Assembly: GCA_016302005.1 (NCBI GenBank) | Contig: JAEDOK010000041.1 | Location: 1-12,605, forward strand | Direction: 5' to 3' | Length of the DNA stretch: 12,605 nucleotides | Source: Oscillospiraceae bacterium | Lineage (GTDB): Bacteria; Bacillota_A; Clostridia; Oscillospirales; Oscillospiraceae | In this document: one piece after another, positions 1 to 5,585 of the stretch | How the letters are laid out: each line of letters starts with the position of its first letter | How positions within the stretch are numbered: the stretch's first letter is position 1 | Notes under the pieces: generated by a model | Seen by the model: the letters and a program-made list of their open reading frames with translations, nothing else | Database searches by the model: none | What the model was told of the DNA's origin: nothing | Position numbers and translations under genes: made by a program

Positions 1-9
1 ACGGCGTTG

Positions 10-43
10 AAAACCGATTGAAATGAATATTTTAATCGGTTTT
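10..43. terminator. Bidirectional rho-independent terminator at the left edge
   Basis: Arms AAAACCGATT (10-19) and AATCGGTTTT (34-43) pair perfectly. The interior can extend the stem by a G-T pair and four A-T pairs down to a GAAT loop. T residues follow on the plus strand (through 44), and a T4 run lies at the end of the right-hand arm on the minus strand. It sits 10 bp past the stop codon of the minus-strand CYTH gene, and it could also end a plus-strand gene lying off the left edge. Confidence 0.8.
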
Positions 44-53
44 TAGTATCAAA

Positions 54-659
54 TTATTTTAACGATCTTGCGCGGGCAAATTTGCTTTTCGGTTGTTCGG
101 TGAGTCCGTAGCGGTTGCAGAGTAAGGTGACCAGAGACAGCATCTCGGTGGGTTCACCCTCGTAAAGCTCCAATTCCAGCTCCGTAAACGCTTGATGCTC
201 CGTCTGACCGTGCAGAACGCCGCAGTCGCCGGCAAGCTCGGCACGGCTGCCGTCGGGAAATCGCAGCATCACGCAGTTCCGCGTGAATTCCGCGCCGCAG
301 ACGGGAGAAATATCGCCTGCGCCGTAGAGCAGCAGCAGCTCCTGCGGTGCGCCTGCCAAAAGCAGCGCTTCGATCGCGGCATCGTCCAAACGGTCGGCGC
401 AGACCTGCCATTCGCCGCGGGTGTGTGACGCCTTATCCGGCGTTTTGACGCAGACGACGGAGGTACCGCCCTCCATGCGTCGGCGGAGGGTCCAGTGCCG
501 CGTGCAGAAGCGGCGGTCCGGGGAATCGTAGTAGGTCGTTTTCATCGGCATTTCCCGCCATGCCCCGTCCGTCAAATCGGCAATGTCCGCATCGTTCAAA
601 ATCTTCCGCAATGTCGCCTCGTTCGGCACAAGCAGTTTATATTCGAGTTCTTTTCCCAT
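54..659 (-). CDS. CYTH domain protein (triphosphate-binding tunnel family)
   Basis: This 201-residue protein is one complete CYTH domain. Near the N-terminus it has the signature ExExK (E4, E6, K8 in GKELEYKLL). It then has YYDSPD, the basic strand LRRR, VCVKTP, a second acidic strand ELELEL near residue 160, and a basic C-terminal KSKFARA. In this fold acidic and basic strands line a tunnel that binds an inorganic or organic triphosphate with divalent metal. Characterised relatives are triphosphatases, adenylate cyclases and thiamine triphosphatases; inorganic triphosphatase-like activity is the usual guess for short bacterial members, but the substrate cannot be read from sequence. The ATG at 657-659 is preceded by GGGAGG at a 7-nt spacing, and a near-consensus promoter lies just upstream. 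The gene is divergent from spoIIE and appears monocistronic. It looks cytoplasmic, with no signal peptide or membrane segment. Confidence 0.88.
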   Translation of the reverse strand: MGKELEYKLLVPNEATLRKILNDADIADLTDGAWREMPMKTTYYDSPDRRFCTRHWTLRRRMEGGTSVVCVKTPDKASHTRGEWQVCADRLDDAAIEALLLAGAPQELLLLYGAGDISPVCGAEFTRNCVMLRFPDGSRAELAGDCGVLHGQTEHQAFTELELELYEGEPTEMLSLVTLLCNRYGLTEQPKSKFARARSLK

Positions 660-682
660 AAATAAGCCTCCCTTTTGCGATC

Positions 683-711
683 ATCATATCACCCGGATCA
701 CGCGCTGTCAA
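683..711 (-). promoter_or_regulatory. Sigma-A type promoter of the CYTH gene
   Basis: On the minus strand TTGACA (711-706) and TATGAT (688-683) are separated by exactly 17 bp, so the match to the vegetative consensus is close. Transcription would start near 676, leaving a leader of about 17 nt whose main content is the GGGAGG ribosome binding site (672-667). Confidence 0.8.
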
Positions 712-740
712 ATAAAAGAAAGGATTTCCCCGCGCATTTC

Positions 741-773
741 CCGACAGCCTTGGTGCGTGCCCCATGATAAAAT
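741..773 (+). promoter_or_regulatory. Candidate spoIIE promoter with long spacer
   Basis: TAAAAT (768-773, 5/6 to the -10 consensus) is preceded by CCGACA (741-746, 4/6 to the -35 consensus) at a 21-bp spacing. In Bacillus subtilis the Spo0A-activated sigma-A promoters of spoIIE and spoIIG are known for such over-long spacers of 21-22 bp. No strong Spo0A box overlaps the -35 here; the reverse strand of 741-747 gives only a weak TGTCGGG. The predicted start near 780 leaves a 27-nt leader. This is a plausible but unproven call. Confidence 0.3.
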
Positions 774-806
774 CGAGAAAAATCGTGTGATTGCGGGGGT
801 TCTGAC

Positions 807-2765
807 ATGAAAGGAACTGGCGTGCAGAAATTGCTGCCGAATGGACGGGAGCTTTTGCGGGGAAAAACGCTGAGCGAACGGGGCGCATTGCTGCGGGACT
901 GCCTGCTGCTGCTCTGCGGCGGCTTTCTTTTAAGCGGCGCGGGAACTTACGGGAAAGCGCTGCCGCTCGCGGCTTGTCTGATTGCTGCGCAGCCGTTTGG
1001 TCTGCGTGCTGTCGTTACGGCGCTCGGTGCGTGCGTCGGATATTTTCTGCGCTGTGACGGGGCAGAGGCGGCGGAACTGATCGCGCTGTGCATGATGGCA
1101 GTGGCACAGTCGGCGGTCTTTCAGGGGACAAGCCTGCCGCGCTTCCGATGGTTTTCGCCCTGCCTGACTGCGGGTGTCTGCGCGGTGCTGTGCGGTGTGG
1201 GGCTGTTTGGCGGAGAGGACGCGGTGGCACTTTGGACGCTCCGCGTCGTACTGGCAGGCGTCGGCTGCGCGGTCTTTCGCAGCGCTCTGCACGGGAATTC
1301 GACCGCGCGGCTGCTCCTGACGGCGGCATTGGCGGCGGGTGCCTCACCGTTGGTGCCGCAGGTGGATCTCGGGCTGCTCTGCGCGGTTGCTTTCTGCTGC
1401 GCAAGGCAGGAGCTGCTGCCTGCGGCAGTGCTGGGAATCGCCTTGGATGTGTTCGGCGTGCAGACACACGCGACGGTCGCGCTGCTGCTGCCCGCCGTGC
1501 TCTGCCGTCGTCTTTCTCGTGGGGAGCATCGGGCGGTGTGCACACTTTGCTTTGCGCTGCTGCCGAATCTGGCGCTTGTGCTGTTCGGCGAGGCAAGTGC
1601 GGGAAGCTGTATGGTGATATCTGCGGGCGCAGCGCTTGGAATGCTTGCAAGGCAGCTGGGGTGGTATGAGATGAGCGAGGAACCCTCCGACGCGGCAGGT
1701 GCAAGATTGGAGAATGCCGCGCAGGTGCTGGAGCTTTTGCGCAGTCGCCTGCCCCAAAGCGCGGAGAATCCCTCTGCAAGCGAGGCGGAGAGCGTCTATG
1801 ACGGTGCGGCGGAGCGCATTTGCCGCTGCTGCGCCCGTTTTCACCGCTGTTGGGAGCATCGCGCGGAGGAGACCTATGAGGCGCTGACCGGCGCGGCAAG
1901 AAGCATCATTGAGCGCGGCGCTGCCGAGGTCGAGGATTTTCCCCAAAATTTTCGGGACAACTGCTGCCATATGGAGGGCTTTGTCACCGCGATCAACGGG
2001 GAACTGGAGGGAATGCTGTTCCGCCGCCGCTACCGCATGGAGCTGCAGGAGAGCCGCCGCGTGATCGAGCAGGAGTTGGGATATATCGCGGAATACTTAA
2101 GGAGTGCGGAGTCGCAGAAGCCGACATCGAAGGTTGCGGAGCTGTCCTTTGTGCCGGAGGTCGGCATTTGCAGCGTCGGGAAAAACGGAAACCGCGTCAA
2201 CGGCGACCGGGGCGCGTGCTTCCGCGGAACGCGGGGCGATTATTTTGTGCTGCTGTGTGACGGCATGGGCACGGGAGAGGAGGCATCCCGCCTGAGCGCA
2301 GAGACGGTGCAGCTCTTGGAGCAGCTGCTCCGCGCAGGACTCGCGCCGGAAGCCGCGCTGCAAATTTACAACGGCGCGGAGGTCCTGCGCGGGACGGATC
2401 GCTTTACGACCATTGATCTGCTCTGCCTCGACCTCTTCACCGGCGAGGCGGTTTTATATAAATGGGGCTCCGCGCCTTCCTATTGGCGGGACAAATATGA
2501 GGCGAAAAAAATCGGGACAGCGGCACCGCCGCCCGGTGTGGGGGTGGGAGGAGAGAGCACACCGGAGCAATACCGTCTGTCCCTGAAACGGGGGGAGATG
2601 CTTGTTCTTGTCAGTGATGGAGCAGGAGGAGCGCAGACCGAAGCCGCCATTGCGGCTTACAGCGGAGAGTCGGCGCGGGAGCTTGCCGCTCTGCTGATCT
2701 CCGGTCTGCCGGCGGAGGATGACATGACCGCAGTCGTAATTTCTCTGCGACCCTGCACCTCTTGA
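807..2765 (+). CDS. spoIIE: Stage II sporulation protein E, PP2C-type phosphatase
   Basis: SpoIIE is the membrane serine phosphatase that dephosphorylates the anti-anti-sigma factor SpoIIAA and so releases sigma-F in the forespore; it also associates with FtsZ at the polar septum. The 652-residue product begins with a roughly 290-residue hydrophobic region of many membrane segments. A cysteine-containing central region follows (ERICRCCARFHRCWE near 335-350, then NCCHMEGF). A C-terminal PP2C domain runs from about 455. Family motifs visible there are VNGDRG, DGMGTGEEA with D485, FTTIDLL near 533-539, SDGAGG with D604, and DDMTAVV with D638/D639, so the metal-binding acidic residues appear intact. 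It is shorter than the B. subtilis protein (827 residues), mostly through a more compact N-terminal and central part. The ATG at 807 follows a G-rich stretch (795-799) at 7 nt. The gene stands alone, without the tilS/hpt/ftsH neighbours common in other spore formers. Confidence 0.93.
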   Translation: MKGTGVQKLLPNGRELLRGKTLSERGALLRDCLLLLCGGFLLSGAGTYGKALPLAACLIAAQPFGLRAVVTALGACVGYFLRCDGAEAAELIALCMMAVAQSAVFQGTSLPRFRWFSPCLTAGVCAVLCGVGLFGGEDAVALWTLRVVLAGVGCAVFRSALHGNSTARLLLTAALAAGASPLVPQVDLGLLCAVAFCCARQELLPAAVLGIALDVFGVQTHATVALLLPAVLCRRLSRGEHRAVCTLCFALLPNLALVLFGEASAGSCMVISAGAALGMLARQLGWYEMSEEPSDAAGARLENAAQVLELLRSRLPQSAENPSASEAESVYDGAAERICRCCARFHRCWEHRAEETYEALTGAARSIIERGAAEVEDFPQNFRDNCCHMEGFVTAINGELEGMLFRRRYRMELQESRRVIEQELGYIAEYLRSAESQKPTSKVAELSFVPEVGICSVGKNGNRVNGDRGACFRGTRGDYFVLLCDGMGTGEEASRLSAETVQLLEQLLRAGLAPEAALQIYNGAEVLRGTDRFTTIDLLCLDLFTGEAVLYKWGSAPSYWRDKYEAKKIGTAAPPPGVGVGGESTPEQYRLSLKRGEMLVLVSDGAGGAQTEAAIAAYSGESARELAALLISGLPAEDDMTAVVISLRPCTS

Positions 2766-2793
2766 GACAGAATACCACATATAGTGCGAACAT

Positions 2794-2802
2794 TTTGTCG
2801 AA
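2794..2802 (+). promoter_or_regulatory. Perfect Spo0A box (0A box)
   Basis: TTTGTCGAA matches the 0A-box consensus TTTGTCRAA at all nine positions. It lies 29 bp past the spoIIE stop and about 90 bp upstream of the promoter of the HTH-TPR gene. A 9-mer match of this kind is expected by chance about once in several windows of this size, so location matters: it is intergenic, next to a sporulation gene, and a second 8/9 match (CTTGTCAAA, 2891-2899) overlaps the downstream -35 element. Confidence 0.4.
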
Positions 2803-2813
2803 ATACAAGATAC

Positions 2814-2830
2814 GGGAAATAATATTTCCC
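2814..2830. other. Small palindrome between spoIIE and the HTH-TPR gene
   Basis: GGGAAATA (2814-2821) and TATTTCCC (2823-2830) are perfectly complementary around one base. No T-run follows, so it is a poor terminator; it could be a protein-binding palindrome. No other terminator is evident for spoIIE in 2766-2890, and no small ORF with a ribosome binding site is seen there. Confidence 0.3.
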
Positions 2831-2891
2831 AAATTGCAGACAAAAGCTGAAAAAATCTTCGTTTCTTCGATAAAAATCCTGCGCTTGCGCC

Positions 2892-2920
2892 TTGTCAAAG
2901 CGGTGACTTTCTGCTATGAT
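2892..2920 (+). promoter_or_regulatory. Sigma-A promoter of the HTH-TPR gene
   Basis: TTGTCA (2892-2897) and TATGAT (2915-2920) are separated by exactly 17 bp. The -35 overlaps a Spo0A-box-like CTTGTCAAA (2891-2899). Transcription would start near 2927, at the first base of the AAAGGAGG ribosome binding site (2927-2934). This promoter argues against the upstream in-frame ATG at 2916, which falls within the -10. Confidence 0.75.
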
Positions 2921-2942
2921 GGCGGCAAAGGAGGCGAACGGT

Positions 2943-4088
2943 ATGCGGCTTTATCCCGGGGCGGTGATCCGGCAGGCGAGGGAGGAACGGCAGTGGAGTC
3001 AGGAGGGCTTGTGCAGCGGGATCTGTGCGGTGTCCTACCTGTCGAAGATCGAACAGGGCAAGGTGGAGGCAAGCCCGGAGATTCTGCGGCTGCTGTTTGC
3101 GCGGCTGGAGCTGGCGTGGTATGACGACGAAACGACGCTTTCACAGGTCAAGGAGCTGACGGAGCGTTTTTATGAGGCGGTGTTTTCCTGTGACGCTGCG
3201 ACGCTTTCCGTGTGCGAGGCGGAGCTTTCCGCGCAGACCGAACGCCTGACGCACTGCGTCTATGCGCCGGACGGCGCGCTCATGCAGGCGTTTTTGCAAA
3301 AGGACGCTGCGGTCGCGGAGGCGTTTGAACCGTATTTTGACAACATGCGCCTTGCCTTACTGCGCTTGCTGCAGGGCAGGGACGAGGAGGCAATGCGTCT
3401 GTATCCCTGCGCTTATCTATCTCTGATGGCGGGGATCGGTGCGTATGAACGGGGCGAGAGCTATACCCATGCCGTCGAGCTACTGCGTTCAAGCTATGAA
3501 CAGGCGGCTGCCAACGGTGAGGCACGGCTGATGCTGCTGGCGCGGATGTATCTGGGAAATTGTTATTGCAATCAGCGGAACATTGAGGAGATGGAAGCAC
3601 ATTACCGCATTGCCACGCGGCTTGCCCGTGCGCTCGGTGATTCGAACGCGATCGAGGATATGCAGTATAATACGGCGTCTACGCAGTTGGAGACGGGACA
3701 GTATGACGCAGCGTACCGCTATTTTTCCGCGCAGGAAGCGCCCTCCGTTATGGGACTGCACAAGCTTGCCGTCTGCTGCGAAAAGCTCGGACGCACCGAG
3801 GAGGCGCTTGCTGCGCTTGAGCGCGCGGCGGGCATGCCCTCCGAGTATCCGCCCACGGAGCTGGCGCTGCGGATGTGCGCTTTGGTGCGCTTTCGATTGG
3901 AGCATAAGGACTATCTGCATTGCGCGGCGTATGGCGAAATGCTGCTGGCGGTCTTCGCGGAGTGCCGCAAAACCCTGCCGGTTGGCTACGCCTCATTTCA
4001 CCTGCCGTGGGTGCTGGAATGGTACACCGCTTCGAGGCAGTACCGCCTTGCTTATGAGTTGATCCGAGATTTTCCTATAAAAATCTGA
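2943..4088 (+). CDS. XRE-family HTH regulator with C-terminal TPR-like repeats
   Basis: The 381-residue protein has an N-terminal Cro/C1-type helix-turn-helix (about residues 6-57, including IRQAREERQWSQEGLC and YLSKIEQGK). An alpha-helical body of TPR-like helix pairs fills the rest, clearest at about 185-300 (MYLGNCYCNQRNIEEMEAHY, then LHKLAVCCEKLGRTEEALAA). This architecture and length resemble RRNPP regulators (PlcR, NprR, Rap-like), in which the TPR part binds a secreted oligopeptide, but many HTH-TPR proteins have no known peptide. No adjacent pheromone precursor gene was found: upstream to spoIIE there is no ATG, and downstream is a terminator. The start at 2943 was chosen because AAAGGAGG lies 8 nt upstream; the in-frame ATG at 2916 lies inside the -10 element. 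The gene is monocistronic. Its location after spoIIE and the 0A-like sites suggest, but do not show, a link to sporulation timing. Confidence 0.82.
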   Translation: MRLYPGAVIRQAREERQWSQEGLCSGICAVSYLSKIEQGKVEASPEILRLLFARLELAWYDDETTLSQVKELTERFYEAVFSCDAATLSVCEAELSAQTERLTHCVYAPDGALMQAFLQKDAAVAEAFEPYFDNMRLALLRLLQGRDEEAMRLYPCAYLSLMAGIGAYERGESYTHAVELLRSSYEQAAANGEARLMLLARMYLGNCYCNQRNIEEMEAHYRIATRLARALGDSNAIEDMQYNTASTQLETGQYDAAYRYFSAQEAPSVMGLHKLAVCCEKLGRTEEALAALERAAGMPSEYPPTELALRMCALVRFRLEHKDYLHCAAYGEMLLAVFAECRKTLPVGYASFHLPWVLEWYTASRQYRLAYELIRDFPIKI

Positions 4089-4103
4089 ATAAAGCAGAAC
4101 GAA

Positions 4104-4146
4104 CCGCTTCTTTTAAGAAAATTTTCTCAAAAGAAGCGGGTTTTTA
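4104..4146 (+). terminator. Strong rho-independent terminator after the HTH-TPR gene
   Basis: CCGCTTCTTTT (4104-4114) pairs with AAAAGAAGCGG (4129-4139). The interior AGAAAATTTTCT is itself self-complementary, so the hairpin can extend further. GTTTTTATTT follows. It separates the regulator gene from the MFS gene. Confidence 0.9.
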
Positions 4147-4163
4147 TTTCTTTAACGGTGTAC

Positions 4164-4182
4164 TACAATGATGGCGAGGTGA
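4164..4182 (+). promoter_or_regulatory. Candidate -10 and ribosome binding site of the MFS gene
   Basis: TACAAT (4164-4169, 5/6 to the -10 consensus) is followed 7 bp later by AGGTGA (4177-4182), which sits 5 nt before the ATG at 4188. The -35 region would fall in the T-run of the preceding terminator (TTTTTA at 4141-4146) and is weak. The arrangement favours ATG 4188 over the in-frame GTG at 4158, which lies upstream of the -10. Confidence 0.4.
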
Positions 4183-4187
4183 GAGAG

Positions 4188-5423
4188 ATGAAACAAAAGC
4201 TGTGGACGCGGAATTTTACGCTTGTCACCGTGGCGAGCGCGCTCGGCGCGATCGGCGGCATTACGGGCGGTTTTGCGCTCTCGTTTTTGGTGTTCGACGA
4301 GACGGGAAGCACCTTAGCTTCGGCGCTGATCCTTGCCATTCAGCTCGTGCCGTATTTTGTCCTGCCGCTCATCGTCGCGCCGTGGATGGATCGTATGCCG
4401 CGCAAGCCGTTTTTGGTCGGCGGCGATCTGCTGAACGGCTTGCTTTATGCCCTTGCGGGACTGTATTTACTATTTTTCAAATTTTCCTATGTCGGATATC
4501 TTGGGTTTTCTCTGCTGCTGTCGAGCCTTGGTGCGTTTGACGAGCTGGCGTATAACAGCATTTACCCCAAGCTCATTCCGGAGGGTATGGAGCAGAAGGG
4601 CTACACTGTCTCGTCCATGCTCTACCCGGTGCTGAAGGTGGTAATGATGCCCGTTGCGGCGGTGCTGTTTGAATGGCTGGGCGTCGCGTGGCTGCTCATG
4701 ATTCAGGCGGGACTTTCCCTGTTGGCGGCGCTGGTGGAGAGCCGTATCCGCATTGTCGAGGAAAGACGCATGGATGGGGAACGCTTTTCTCTGCGCCTGT
4801 GGTGGAGCGACATCAAGGAGGCGGCTCGGTATTTGAGGCAGGAGCGCGGTCTGCGAAACATTTATGGTTACATGGCAATTACCAACGGTGTGGCGACGGG
4901 CTATTCGCCGCTGCTGATCGCGTTTTTCCGCACGACACCGGGGTTTTCCGCTGCGATGTACTCTCTGTTTTCGGTGGCGGAATTCTTGGGCAGAAGCATC
5001 GGCGGCGCGGTGCAGTACCGCATGAAGCTTGCGCCGAAAAAGAAATTCGGGTTTATCTTCGGCGTGTATCAGTTCTATGAAGCGATGGACATGAGTCTTT
5101 TATGGCTGCCTTACCCCCTGATGCTCGTCAACCGCGCCTGTGCGGGCTTCTTCGGCATCAACAGCGCGACGATGCGGCAGGCGGCGGTGCAGCGATATAT
5201 TCCGGAGCATCTGCGCGCCCGCGTCAACGCCTTTGAGAGTATGTGCATCACAGCGTCGTGCAGCGTGATGAGTCTTACCATCGGAGCGCTGGGCGAGGTA
5301 TTGGACTATCGCCTGTGTGTCACCCTCGGCGCTGCCTTCTCTCTTGTGTGTTGCTGGCTGACGATATGGCGCAGCCGCAAAAGCATCCGCCCGATCTACG
5401 AAAACGGCGAATCATTTGTGTAG
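4188..5423 (+). CDS. Major facilitator superfamily transporter
   Basis: This 411-residue polytopic membrane protein has an MFS layout. The first membrane helices lie at about 10-35 and 43-64. A loop-2/3 motif A variant follows (APWMDRMPRKP, residues 64-74). A cytoplasmic linker lies in the middle (VEERRMDGERFSLRLWWSDI, then EAARYLRQERGLRNIYGY), followed by a second helix bundle. The linker with a DIKEAARYL-type segment is characteristic of the MFS_3 / macrolide-efflux-like branch, so drug or metabolite export is a reasonable guess; substrate is unknown. The ATG at 4188 has AGGTGA 5 nt upstream. The gene is flanked by terminators and appears monocistronic. The stop codon TAG (5421-5423) lies within the left end of a palindromic repeat, so the C-terminus may have been altered by the repeat's insertion; length is nevertheless normal for the superfamily. 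Confidence 0.88.
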   Translation: MKQKLWTRNFTLVTVASALGAIGGITGGFALSFLVFDETGSTLASALILAIQLVPYFVLPLIVAPWMDRMPRKPFLVGGDLLNGLLYALAGLYLLFFKFSYVGYLGFSLLLSSLGAFDELAYNSIYPKLIPEGMEQKGYTVSSMLYPVLKVVMMPVAAVLFEWLGVAWLLMIQAGLSLLAALVESRIRIVEERRMDGERFSLRLWWSDIKEAARYLRQERGLRNIYGYMAITNGVATGYSPLLIAFFRTTPGFSAAMYSLFSVAEFLGRSIGGAVQYRMKLAPKKKFGFIFGVYQFYEAMDMSLLWLPYPLMLVNRACAGFFGINSATMRQAAVQRYIPEHLRARVNAFESMCITASCSVMSLTIGALGEVLDYRLCVTLGAAFSLVCCWLTIWRSRKSIRPIYENGESFV

Positions 5424-5526
5424 GGCGGGGACATGTCCCCGCCGTGGTAGCTGCATTGCTGTTTGCAGTATCGTGAGCTTGTGCGGATGCCGCTTCGCGG
5501 TCGGCGGGGACATGTCCCCGCCCTAC
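5420..5526. repeat. 107-bp MITE/REP-like palindromic repeat
   Basis: Two 24-bp ends are perfect inverted repeats of each other (5420-5443 and 5503-5526), starting GTAGGGC and ending GCCCTAC. Each contains the 20-bp perfect palindrome GGCGGGGACATGTCCCCGCC. The 59-bp interior includes GATGCCGCTTCGCGGTC, which recurs in inverted orientation at the copy near 8108. There is no coding capacity, so movement would need a transposase in trans. No obvious target-site duplication is visible. Confidence 0.8.
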
Positions 5527-5548
5527 GGGGGGTGCGTGGTTAATCATA

Positions 5549-5581
5549 AAAAATCTGACGGTAGTGAGCCGTCAGATTTTT
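5549..5581. terminator. Bidirectional terminator between MFS and tex
   Basis: AAAAATCTGACGG (5549-5561) pairs with CCGTCAGATTTTT (5569-5581), a 13-bp stem with a 7-base loop. A/T flanks on both sides give a T-run in either direction. It lies 4 bp from the tex stop codon and serves two convergent genes. Confidence 0.9.
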
Positions 5582-5585
5582 ATAT

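Noticed and set aside
704..712. GCTGTCAAA as a Spo0A box in the CYTH/spoIIE intergenic region
   Set aside because: Only 7/9, and it is fully explained as the -35 of the divergent CYTH promoter read on the other strand.
719..727. AAAGGATTT upstream of spoIIE as a sigma-H -35 element
   Set aside because: It fits the sigma-H -35 pattern, but no GAAT-type -10 lies at the right distance.
1015..1899. 294-residue minus-strand ORF inside spoIIE
   Set aside because: Arg/Pro/Ala-rich composition typical of an antisense shadow in GC-rich DNA; spoIIE is clearly the real gene.
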